Shown here: positions 1 through 5,364 of the stretch, in pieces | How the letters are laid out: every line of letters starts with the position of its first letter | Numbering within the stretch: position 1 is the first letter of the stretch | Origin: Bacillota bacterium | GTDB lineage: Bacteria > Bacillota > Clostridia > Christensenellales > SZUA-584 | Assembly (NCBI GenBank): GCA_023436525.1 | Contig: JAEZIW010000146.1 | Span: 1-9,855 of the forward strand | DNA length: 9,855 nt | Reading direction: 5' to 3' | Program-made: the position numbers and the translations under genes | Notes under the pieces: model-generated | What the model was told of the DNA's origin: nothing | What the model saw: the letters and a program-made list of their open reading frames with translations, nothing else | Databases searched by the model: none

Positions 1-345
1 GCTTTTTACCTGACGCCCCTTGCTCGTAATCGCAATCACGTCCGTCATGATCTCCTCGATTGCGTCGGCGTTTCCTTCCCTTGCCAGCTCCACCGCGTAG
101 CGTATGCGCGACAAATCAATCTTCTCGTTCTTTTTGATCATGTTTAACAGCTTGTCCACCACGGTCTTGGCAAGCTCTGCGTCTTCGCTGCGCCCGTATA
201 TCGCCACATGCGTGTTTCTTGATATGATGTTGGCGCCTGTCTCTTTTTCGATGGCCTTTAAGTTCTCATCAAATGCGCCGAACAGCGCAATCAACTGCTC
301 GATATTATCAACCTCGATGCCGAGTTCTACATTGCAATTGTCCAA
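1..345 (-). CDS. phoH: PhoH family protein, N-terminal part (cut by window edge)
   Basis: The first 115 residues of a PhoH/PhoL-type protein are visible, reading off the window at position 1. PhoH proteins are cytoplasmic P-loop ATPases linked to RNA metabolism. The visible part carries the N-terminal region with ITSKGRQVKS at its end, a stretch conserved just before the ATPase core; the Walker A motif lies outside the window. The start is a TTG at 345-343. A GGAGGA ribosome binding site at 356-351 ends five bases upstream, and no in-frame ATG occurs until far inside the conserved region. The RBS lies within the last codons of yqfD, whose TAA is one base away, so translation is probably coupled. 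The order yqfC-yqfD-phoH matches the conserved Firmicute arrangement and strongly supports the call. The gene is incomplete, not broken. Confidence 0.9.
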   Translation of the reverse strand, partial: MDNCNVELGIEVDNIEQLIALFGAFDENLKAIEKETGANIISRNTHVAIYGRSEDAELAKTVVDKLLNMIKKNEKIDLSRIRYAVELAREGNADAIEEIMTDVIAITSKGRQVKS

Positions 346-346
346 A

Positions 347-1510
347 TTACTCCTCCAGATAGACGACCTTCCCGATATTTTCATGTGTTTGAACGTAAAC
401 CGTCGCCGTCAGCACGCCGTCTTTTTCTTCAAACACCGTTTCATGCCCCACAACCTTAGCATCCTGCGGTATACTCTCCTCCGCCTTAAAAAACGCGCTT
501 TCCTCCAGCGTGGCTTTCAGCACCGGCATGGATATCGGCAGCTGCTTGATGACCACCTCACTGTGCTTGAGCGTGACCACCTTCACGGGCAAAAACAGCC
601 CGACAACGTTGTAGGTGCTTAATACGCCGGTATCGTACTCATCAAACGAACACGGCGCATCCACGGCAGACGTGTCCCGGCCGATCGAAATCACGCGCTG
701 TGTTTGTGTTTTGCCGGTGAGTACCCTTGTTTGCTTCAGCGTTGCTGCACTCGCCTTGGCCTGATACCACACGCTACCGATCACTTCTCCGCGCGCCGCA
801 ACCATCAGCCTTGTGAGCCCTTCGTCCCATATCAGGCCCGATATCAGCACATCGCCCTCGCGCACCGTCTGCCCCTTGGCTGCCGCCGCCCGTCCATTCA
901 GCGCCGTCACACTTTCAATCAGCGCGTCCTTCATCGCCACAATGCTGCACGGACGTGAATCGTCCACCACCTCGGGCGGGAGAATGGCCGGTACCACTTC
1001 AACCTGCGCAGTCACACCCTTTAGCTTGATGTTCACCCAGGCGAACTCGTCGTGGTTCACCATGAGCCGCGTTTCAATCTGCTTCAAGTCAACGCTGCCC
1101 TTATACGCTCCGATAAAAACACCGAGCGGCTGCAGCTCCTTTTCCAGCTTGAGCGCTTCACGTTTTTCTATACCCGTTATGCGCACATCCCATACAAAAA
1201 GCGATGTGATGAACACCACGGCGCTTAAAACCGCAAGCCCGATCAACAGTGCTTTTCGCGCAGACAGCCGTTTCAAACCATACGGCGCGCCTGCTTTTCT
1301 TTCTATAATAACACTGTATTTCTCCGGCACAGCCTTCTTAAGCTTTCGGTATCCGTGTGCGCTTAGCGCAGCACGCAGCACCGTATACGAGACGCGCTCC
1401 ACATCATAAACCGTCACGCCTGCCTGCGCGGCGATATTGAGTAATCTCTCCGGCGAGAGACCTTCCACGCGTATCATAACATATCCGGCAAGTAATTTCC
1501 ATATTCTCAA
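347..1510 (-). CDS. yqfD: Sporulation membrane protein YqfD
   Basis: A 387-residue protein matching the YqfD family in length and layout. It has an N-terminal domain of about 80 residues (RVEGLSPERLLNIAAQAGV near residues 14-32), one hydrophobic membrane segment at about 86-107, then a large extracytoplasmic region beginning WDVRITGIEK. In Bacillus, yqfD belongs to the mother-cell sigma-E regulon and is needed for efficient sporulation; its molecular activity is unknown. The start is TTG at 1510, preceded by GAGGTGG with a nine-base spacer. An ATG at codon 12 lies inside the conserved N-terminal region and lacks a comparable RBS. The gene begins 16 bases after the yqfC stop and ends one base before phoH, so the three form an operon. 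The family assignment is firm; the role comes from relatives. Confidence 0.93.
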   Translation of the reverse strand: MRIWKLLAGYVMIRVEGLSPERLLNIAAQAGVTVYDVERVSYTVLRAALSAHGYRKLKKAVPEKYSVIIERKAGAPYGLKRLSARKALLIGLAVLSAVVFITSLFVWDVRITGIEKREALKLEKELQPLGVFIGAYKGSVDLKQIETRLMVNHDEFAWVNIKLKGVTAQVEVVPAILPPEVVDDSRPCSIVAMKDALIESVTALNGRAAAAKGQTVREGDVLISGLIWDEGLTRLMVAARGEVIGSVWYQAKASAATLKQTRVLTGKTQTQRVISIGRDTSAVDAPCSFDEYDTGVLSTYNVVGLFLPVKVVTLKHSEVVIKQLPISMPVLKATLEESAFFKAEESIPQDAKVVGHETVFEEKDGVLTATVYVQTHENIGKVVYLEE

Positions 1511-1526
1511 GGCGTGGTGCCACCTC

Positions 1527-1805
1527 TTATCTTAAAATTTCGTATTGGATAGAGCGGATATCACCGCTGATGGCGGCATTGTCCCGTCCGAAGCGTTCCA
1601 GATGCAAACCGCTGCCGCTGATGATGATGACAAAGGCACCGCCGTTGATGGCGGCGCATTTTTGCGTGTATTCCGCAATGCCCTTGTGGTTTTCGATATA
1701 CACGTTGGTGTTGTCGATTACCGTCAGGCGCAGACAGCCCACCGCCTCGGGCGCGAGCTCAAACTTTTGTACAATGCTTTTTTTGATATCGCTCAATCGG
1801 CTCAA
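1527..1805 (-). CDS. yqfC: Sporulation protein YqfC
   Basis: A 92-residue protein, close to the roughly 93 residues of Bacillus YqfC. The family core is clear: a leading amphipathic stretch (LSDIKKSIVQKFELAPEAV), then VYIENHKGI at residues 35-43, then a strand-rich tail with GSGLHLERF and GDIRSIQYE. YqfC is a sporulation protein of unknown mechanism, expressed in the mother cell with YqfD. The start was set at TTG 1805-1803 because GGAGAG lies seven bases upstream and the product then has the family length. The same frame stays open to an ATG at 1901, but that extension runs into the terminator at 1881-1912 and has no good RBS. A terminator upstream implies a separate promoter in 1806-1880; I could not place one convincingly. 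Confidence 0.88.
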   Translation of the reverse strand: MSRLSDIKKSIVQKFELAPEAVGCLRLTVIDNTNVYIENHKGIAEYTQKCAAINGGAFVIIISGSGLHLERFGRDNAAISGDIRSIQYEILR

Positions 1806-1880
1806 AATCGATCTCTCCGGCCATACGATTTTTGGTTTTTCCGCATTCAAAACCCCGATTATTAATATGCGCACAGCAAT

Positions 1881-1912
1881 AAAAAAAGAAGGAAGACTCA
1901 TTTTCTTCCTTC
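1881..1912 (-). terminator. Rho-independent terminator ahead of yqfC
   Basis: On the minus strand a 9-bp perfect stem (GAAGGAAGA at 1888-1896 pairing with TCTTCCTTC at 1904-1912) with a 7-base loop is followed by seven Ts (complement of the A-run at 1881-1887). This is a standard intrinsic terminator, although the stem is only moderately GC-rich. It would end transcription coming from the XRE regulator module and insulate the sporulation genes. Confidence 0.75.
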
Positions 1913-1920
1913 CATGCTGT

Positions 1921-2004
1921 CGATAACCCTCTTATCGCGGCCCCCTCTGACACTACCCCAAGTGGGGTGGAACGGGGGCTGTCATCGGTAGGTGACCGGG
2001 GGAG
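1921..2004. repeat. GC-rich palindromic element, possible interspersed repeat
   Basis: This stretch between the XRE gene and yqfC holds no gene but dense inverted repeats. They are CGATAA/TTATCG (1921-1926 with 1932-1937), GCCCCC/GGGGGC (1940-1945 with 1974-1979), ACCCC/GGGGT (1955-1959 with 1964-1968), TGACA/TGTCA (1948-1952 with 1980-1984), GTCA/TGAC (1981-1984 with 1993-1996), and a further G-run at 1998-2002 able to pair with 1941-1945. Several pairings exclude each other. It resembles, from memory only, small palindromic repeats scattered through gut Clostridia genomes; copy number cannot be tested here. The rest of the 264-base gap (2005-2069) shows only a 5-bp hairpin, TTCGT/ACGAA at 2017-2021 and 2028-2032. 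Confidence 0.5.
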
Positions 2005-2069
2005 AAAATGCTTGTCTTCGTTCTATTACGAATCAGTTCTGTTCTCGCTTCTATAACCTTCTATTTAGA

Positions 2070-2282
2070 TCAATCCTCAAAATAGAACAGCTGTTCAAAC
2101 GTTTTATCCAGCGCGATGCACAGCACCAATGCCAGCTTGGCAGTGGGGCAAAACTCCCCTGTTTCAATTGAGCTGATGGTCTGCCGCGAAACACCGCACA
2201 TTTTGGCGAGCTGCTCCTGAGAAACGCTTCTCTCCGCCCGCGCCACCTTAAGCCTGTTTTTCAGAATCAAAGACTCACGCAT
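2070..2282 (-). CDS. XRE-family small HTH transcriptional regulator
   Basis: A 70-residue protein consisting almost only of a Cro/CI-type helix-turn-helix. The HTH covers about residues 11-45, with SQEQLAKMCGVSRQTISSIE at 21-40 as the two-helix unit; VSRQTISSIE is the recognition helix. This is the short one-domain subclass often encoded next to small membrane proteins. It follows the DUF6442-like gene with only five bases between that gene's TAA and this ATG. There is no strong RBS, so it is probably translationally coupled. Family members usually start close to the KNRLK at residues 8-12, so a TTG at codon 5 is a possible alternative start. It probably represses its own operon through the repeats at 2644-2676. 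DNA binding is well supported; targets are inference. Confidence 0.88.
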   Translation of the reverse strand: MRESLILKNRLKVARAERSVSQEQLAKMCGVSRQTISSIETGEFCPTAKLALVLCIALDKTFEQLFYFED

Positions 2283-2287
2283 AGCCG

Positions 2288-2596
2288 TTAACCCAAAAAC
2301 AGGTATGCCGCCATACCGCCCATCGCGGCGATCAGGCAGGCGAGCGCACCCACAATATATGTGCGCTGTTTGAGTTTCGAATACTGATGGAATTGCACGG
2401 CTGACAGATACCCAAACAGTATCACGCCAAATTCATAAAAGCTACGGCCTTTTACGGCAGCAGCGACGGATAAAACCATACAGAGCAGCGCCATCACCAC
2501 ACTGCCGAAACCGAACGAATCACCATACACCCGTTGTTCCCGCTCATCAAGCCCTTGCTGATCTTGTGCTCTTGCGAGTATGTCTTCTTTGTTCAT
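2288..2596 (-). CDS. Small membrane protein, DUF6442-like
   Basis: A 102-residue protein with a charged N-terminus (MNKEDILARAQDQQGLDERE) followed by three hydrophobic segments at about residues 29-48, 54-68 and 80-101. The start MNKEDIL, the following E/R/Q-rich stretch and the membrane layout match the DUF6442 family, which usually sits beside a short XRE regulator as it does here. The function of the family is unknown; a membrane sensor or partner for the regulator is only a guess. The start is well set: AGGAGG lies seven bases before the ATG, and a perfect sigma-A promoter is just upstream. It is the first gene of a two-gene operon with the regulator. Confidence 0.75.
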   Translation of the reverse strand: MNKEDILARAQDQQGLDEREQRVYGDSFGFGSVVMALLCMVLSVAAAVKGRSFYEFGVILFGYLSAVQFHQYSKLKQRTYIVGALACLIAAMGGMAAYLFLG

Positions 2597-2617
2597 GTTT
2601 CATCCTCCTATGAGGAC

Positions 2618-2646
2618 ATTATAAATATGCTACTCATTACTGTCAA
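2618..2646 (-). promoter_or_regulatory. Consensus sigma-A promoter of the DUF6442/XRE operon
   Basis: On the minus strand TTGACA (2646-2641) and TATAAT (2623-2618) are separated by exactly 17 bases, a perfect consensus match. The expected start of transcription is a few bases below 2618, giving a leader of about 15 bases that contains the AGGAGG site. Confidence 0.88.
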
Positions 2647-2676
2647 GTTTTCTTGTCATTTTGCCTAGTTTACTTG
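2644..2676. promoter_or_regulatory. Two tandem operator-like inverted repeats
   Basis: CAAGTTTTCTTG at 2644-2655 is a perfect 4-bp inverted repeat around TTTT. CTAGTTTACTTG at 2665-2676 is a near copy (10 of 12 bases the same). Their starts are 21 bases apart, about two helical turns, so two dimers would lie on the same DNA face. The first overlaps the -35 box of the operon promoter. This is a typical layout for autorepression by an XRE protein, but binding is inferred. Confidence 0.5.
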
Positions 2677-2689
2677 ATGTGTGCCACAG

Positions 2690-2716
2690 AAAAAAGCCCG
2701 GGATAACATCCCAAGC
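2690..2716 (-). terminator. Rho-independent terminator after nfeD
   Basis: On the minus strand GCTTGGGA (2716-2709) pairs with TCCCGGGC (2703-2696), an 8-bp stem with two G-T pairs and a 5-base loop, followed by six Ts (2695-2690). It lies 21 bases beyond the nfeD stop. The bases between are an A+T-rich run of AATTAAG/AATTAAC-like units. Confidence 0.85.
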
Positions 2717-2737
2717 TCAATTCTTAATTGTTAATTT

Positions 2738-4024
2738 TTAACTGTTCACATCCACCACAATGCGCCCCGGCGTATGGCTGACCACCTTAACATCGCTGCC
2801 CTTCACAATGTACGCGCCGTTTGAGACAACCTCCATGCGTATTCCGCCGATGCGCGCAAAGCCCGCAGGGCGCAAATCCGTTTCGGCAACGCCTACTTGC
2901 CCCACAAGGCTTTCGGCCGTCTCATGGCTTGTGAAGCCCTCCTCAGCTTGCAAACCGCCAAAAAGCACCACTTTTCGCAGCAGCCCGAACCGTTTGAACA
3001 GTTGATACAGTATCGTCAGCAGTACCGCGCTGCCCGCCACGCCCGTGGCAAATATGATGATAAACGTCCCGAGATCCTTCGCGGCAAAAAGCAGCCCCGC
3101 CCCGATGCCCAGGATGCCGAGAATGCCGAACACACCGAACCCCGGCACGGCAATCTCGATACCAACCATAACAAGGCCAAAAACGAACAGCGCTGCCGAC
3201 CACCATTCGGCGTATCCGGCCAAAAAGCCGCCGCCGAAATACAAACCGAAAAACAATATGGAGAGGCTGCCGAACAGCCCAAAACCCGGTGTGAATATCT
3301 CAATGCCCATGCAAACGATGGCCGCAAGGAACAGTAGGCTCGCCACCGTTGTTGAGGTAAGGAATTGCGCGGCCTTTGCGGCAAAGCTCATCGGCTTCTC
3401 GCTCACCGTCGAGCCCGAATACCCGAGTTGTTTCAAGGCCTCGTCGATGCCGGATGCGGTTCCGTGCGAAAGCCCAAGGCTTTCGGCCTCCTGCGCACCC
3501 AGTGTCAGCAGCTCATCCGCCTTCGTCACGCCGTCAATCGCGATGCGCTTGTCTGCCATCGCCGCCACCAGCGTGGTGTCGTATCCGCGCGCCTCCGCTG
3601 CCGATTTGAGTATGCCGACCCATGTCGAGAGCGTTTTCTCATCGTTCGGAATTGTCTCCGCCGCACCGATCACAGCGGATGGCGCCATGATAATGCGCTC
3701 GCACGACACCGCAATCAGCACGCCCGCCGAGAGCGCGTTACCGCTGATGTAGCAATCCACCGGCACGGTCGATTCCAGCAGCGTCTTTTTAATCGCATCC
3801 GCCTCGATGATCTGCCCGCCGTATGTATCGATATTAAGCACCACCGCGCTGTCATCCTTTTCGGCTTCGTCGATCACATCGGCAATATATGCGCTCATCG
3901 CCGCGTTCACTTCGCCGCTGACCTCAGCCACAACCACACTGCCGTCTGCCGCTTTTGCCGAGCCGCCCGCGAACAGGCTGAGCCCGAACAGCACCGCTGC
4001 CATGCCCGCAAATATTTTTTTCAT
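2738..4024 (-). CDS. nfeD: NfeD family membrane-bound serine protease (long form)
   Basis: A 428-residue long-form NfeD (also called YqeZ). It has an N-terminal signal peptide (about 1-25, AKA before AADG), then a ClpP-class protease domain at about 30-200. GNALSAGVLIA places the likely nucleophile at Ser99, and K140 in ILKSAAEARGYD is the likely general base; the 41-residue spacing fits the Ser97-Lys138 pair of the archaeal homologue PH1510. Several membrane helices follow at about 225-342, with PGFG turns, and a C-terminal OB-fold NfeD domain at about 368-428. These proteases are thought to cleave stomatin/flotillin partners or to act in membrane microdomains. The start is backed by AGGAAGG seven bases before the ATG. 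The flotillin gene that normally follows is missing. Transcription may come from rpsU read-through, since no clear promoter is seen. Confidence 0.9.
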   Translation of the reverse strand: MKKIFAGMAAVLFGLSLFAGGSAKAADGSVVVAEVSGEVNAAMSAYIADVIDEAEKDDSAVVLNIDTYGGQIIEADAIKKTLLESTVPVDCYISGNALSAGVLIAVSCERIIMAPSAVIGAAETIPNDEKTLSTWVGILKSAAEARGYDTTLVAAMADKRIAIDGVTKADELLTLGAQEAESLGLSHGTASGIDEALKQLGYSGSTVSEKPMSFAAKAAQFLTSTTVASLLFLAAIVCMGIEIFTPGFGLFGSLSILFFGLYFGGGFLAGYAEWWSAALFVFGLVMVGIEIAVPGFGVFGILGILGIGAGLLFAAKDLGTFIIIFATGVAGSAVLLTILYQLFKRFGLLRKVVLFGGLQAEEGFTSHETAESLVGQVGVAETDLRPAGFARIGGIRMEVVSNGAYIVKGSDVKVVSHTPGRIVVDVNS

Positions 4025-4045
4025 TGACGTTCCTTCCTGCCCTTC

Positions 4046-4077
4046 ATCAAGCTTCGCTTGATCCGAATTCGGTACCG
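4046..4077. other. Hairpin and overlapping palindromes in the nfeD leader
   Basis: ATCAAG at 4046-4051 pairs with CTTGAT at 4057-4062 around a 5-base loop. Directly next to it are CCGAATTCGG (4063-4072, perfect 10-base palindrome) and CGGTACCG (4070-4077), which overlap each other. They lie between the rpsU terminator and the nfeD ribosome binding site and would be part of the nfeD leader if transcription reaches it. No known regulatory class was recognised. Confidence 0.4.
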
Positions 4078-4102
4078 CATTAAACTTGCGGAGATATACA
4101 AT

Positions 4103-4134
4103 AAAACCCGGGAACGCAATGACCCCCGGGTTTT
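4103..4134 (-). terminator. Rho-independent terminator after rpsU
   Basis: AAAACCCGGG at 4103-4112 and CCCGGGTTTT at 4125-4134 form a perfect 10-bp stem with a 12-base loop, ending in a T-run on the minus strand 20 bases after the rpsU stop. The symmetric A/T tails mean it could also work on the plus strand. Confidence 0.85.
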
Positions 4135-4153
4135 GTTTGCAATATGTATGTGC

Positions 4154-4327
4154 TCAGTGCTTCCTCTTCCGAGCCGCCTCTGCCTTTTTCTTTCTCTTGA
4201 CACTCGGCTTTTCGTAGTGCTCCCGCTTTCTGAGCTCAGCCAGCGTGCCTTCTCTTGCGGTCAAGCGCTTGAACCGTTTCAGAGCGTTCTCTAAAGATTC
4301 GTTTTCACCAACGCGGATTTCTGCCAC
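4154..4327 (-). CDS. rpsU: 30S ribosomal protein S21
   Basis: A 57-residue protein with the full S21 signature: start MAEIRVGENESLENALKRFK, then the LRKREHYEKPSVKRKKK stretch at 32-48 and a basic tail ending ARKRKH. S21 joins the small ribosomal subunit late and helps initiation at the 30S platform. Length and sequence are normal for Firmicutes. The start is GTG at 4327-4325, with GGGAGGG (4343-4337) nine bases upstream. It has its own sigma-A promoter (4401-4429), a leader of about 65 bases able to fold, and its own terminator, so it is mostly a single-gene unit. It lies next to nfeD as in Bacillus, though the yqeY gene that often sits between the two is not here. Confidence 0.97.
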   Translation of the reverse strand: MAEIRVGENESLENALKRFKRLTAREGTLAELRKREHYEKPSVKRKKKAEAARKRKH

Positions 4328-4342
4328 CTAATTTTACCCTCC

Positions 4343-4384
4343 CTCCCATACCCCACGGAACCATATCGGCCCCGACAATGGGAG
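4343..4384 (-). promoter_or_regulatory. Structured rpsU leader, possible translational control
   Basis: In the untranslated leader, outer arms CTCCCAT (4384-4378) and ATGGGAG (4349-4343) form seven perfect pairs. Inside, CGGGGCC (4374-4368) pairs with GGTTCCG (4362-4356), including two G-U pairs, around a GATAT loop. The 3' arm touches the first base of the GGGAGGG ribosome binding site. Such a fold could affect access of the ribosome and allow feedback by S21; this is inference, and no named leader family was recognised. Confidence 0.4.
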
Positions 4385-4400
4385 TTTTTTAACTTAGATT

Positions 4401-4429
4401 ATTATAGTCAACGGATTTCAAAAAGTCAA
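4401..4429 (-). promoter_or_regulatory. Sigma-A promoter of rpsU
   Basis: On the minus strand TTGACT (4429-4424) and TATAAT (4406-4401) are separated by 17 bases, one mismatch from consensus. Transcription would start near 4394, about 65 bases before the GTG of rpsU. Confidence 0.85.
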
Positions 4430-4430
4430 C

Positions 4431-4452
4431 AGCAGATTGCAGCACATCTGCT
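4431..4452. repeat. Inverted repeat between the methyltransferase gene and rpsU
   Basis: AGCAGAT (4431-4437) and ATCTGCT (4446-4452) form a perfect 7-bp stem with an 8-base loop, 50 bases downstream of the methyltransferase stop and just upstream of the rpsU -35 box. No T-run follows on the minus strand, so it is at best a weak terminator. It may also be an ancestral site beside the rpsU promoter. Confidence 0.35.
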
Positions 4453-4501
4453 TTACAGCTGAATAGTTATCCGGCGATCTGTAACATGTCTACTTCTACT
4501 C

Positions 4502-5359
4502 TTATTCAATAGTGATTGAAGAATACTTATTTTGAGGTATCTTGAATCTGTCACAAAAAGCAAGCATTTCATTACCCTTCGTTTTTTGTGATGCTGTATA
4601 ACTTAATGTGAGAAGTCGTTTTTCTGTGTCTCGGTACATCTCGATAATATTGGGTGTATAATCATATGTAAGAATCCATTTACAATCCAACGCCTGAATA
4701 TATTGAGATAATTCAACATGGTCATCATGTGTATAGTGATTCGCATACAATGCCGCCCCTTGATTATAATATGGAGGATCAAAGTATATCAAAGATTGCT
4801 GATTTAACTCAGGGCGTATTATATTTAGAAAATTAATTGCATCTTCATTGTAAATTTGAATTCTGCTCTCATATAATGCTATTTTTTTTATTCTGTTAAT
4901 CAGGTCGACTTTATTATATCTGACATCCATTTTCCAATGTCCTGATTGATTTTTGCCCCCGATAACTCCACCTTTAATAATACCGGAGCGGTTTGTTCTG
5001 TTTAAAAAGAACGTCGAAAAACCAAGGGTAAGAAAATCAATATTCTCTTTTTGTGCTTGAACCATCTTTTGTCTATGCCATTCTTCTATAGTTACCGGAG
5101 TTTCATTTATCAATCTACATAACGGTTCAGTTTCATATAAAACTGAGTGCCAAAAAGCATAAATAGATCTGTCAATATCATTAATAATAATGTTTTTAAC
5201 ATACTCTAAAAATAATAGGTTAAGGGCAACGCTCGCTCCTCCAACAAAAGGCTCAATATAAGTTCCATCTTGTAGATCATTTTCAATAATCGAATCAATA
5301 ATAAATCTCGCTAACTTTTTTTTCCCGCCTGGATAACGTAAAGGGGATGGAAAAACCAT
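4502..5359 (-). CDS. D12-class N6-adenine DNA methyltransferase (Dam-like)
   Basis: A 285-residue enzyme that transfers a methyl group from S-adenosylmethionine to adenine N6 in DNA. It has the D12/MethyltransfD12 signature: PLRYPGGK at residues 6-13, the SAM-binding motif I YIEPFVGGASV at 34-44, the family stretch FFLNRTNRSGI at 117-127, and the catalytic motif IV DPPYY at 194-198. The length is normal and all motifs are intact, so it should be active; the target sequence cannot be read from the protein. An upstream ATG at 5395 would add 12 residues inside the previous gene. I chose 5359 because GGAGG sits eight bases upstream and the product begins just before the conserved motif. It starts five bases after the ParB-like gene, and no restriction enzyme gene is nearby. 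A+T-rich codon use suggests transfer. Confidence 0.92.
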   Translation of the reverse strand: MVFPSPLRYPGGKKKLARFIIDSIIENDLQDGTYIEPFVGGASVALNLLFLEYVKNIIINDIDRSIYAFWHSVLYETEPLCRLINETPVTIEEWHRQKMVQAQKENIDFLTLGFSTFFLNRTNRSGIIKGGVIGGKNQSGHWKMDVRYNKVDLINRIKKIALYESRIQIYNEDAINFLNIIRPELNQQSLIYFDPPYYNQGAALYANHYTHDDHVELSQYIQALDCKWILTYDYTPNIIEMYRDTEKRLLTLSYTASQKTKGNEMLAFCDRFKIPQNKYSSITIE

Positions 5360-5364
5360 GTTGC

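Noticed and set aside
1806..1880. Possible sigma-E promoter for yqfC, with GCATATT at 1870-1864 as a -35 match
   Set aside because: No acceptable CATACAAT-like -10 was found at the right distance, so the site was not annotated even though a promoter in this gap is expected.
1759..1953. Minus-strand 64-codon open frame overlapping the start of yqfC
   Set aside because: It reads through the terminator and palindromic element in another frame, has no family resemblance and conflicts with well-supported yqfC.
3045..3752. Long plus-strand open frame of 235 codons opposite nfeD, and similar ones opposite yqfD, rluD and plsY
   Set aside because: Their products are low-complexity, lack recognisable domains and simply mirror codon bias of GC-rich genes on the minus strand; no ribosome binding sites fit.
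4049..4130. Cluster of common six-base cloning-type palindromes (HindIII, EcoRI, KpnI and two SmaI sites), as in a vector polylinker
   Set aside because: The sequence runs on without a break between rpsU and nfeD, the SmaI sites are arms of a real terminator, and the order does not match a known polylinker. Chance palindromes are more likely than vector contamination, though read support could be checked.
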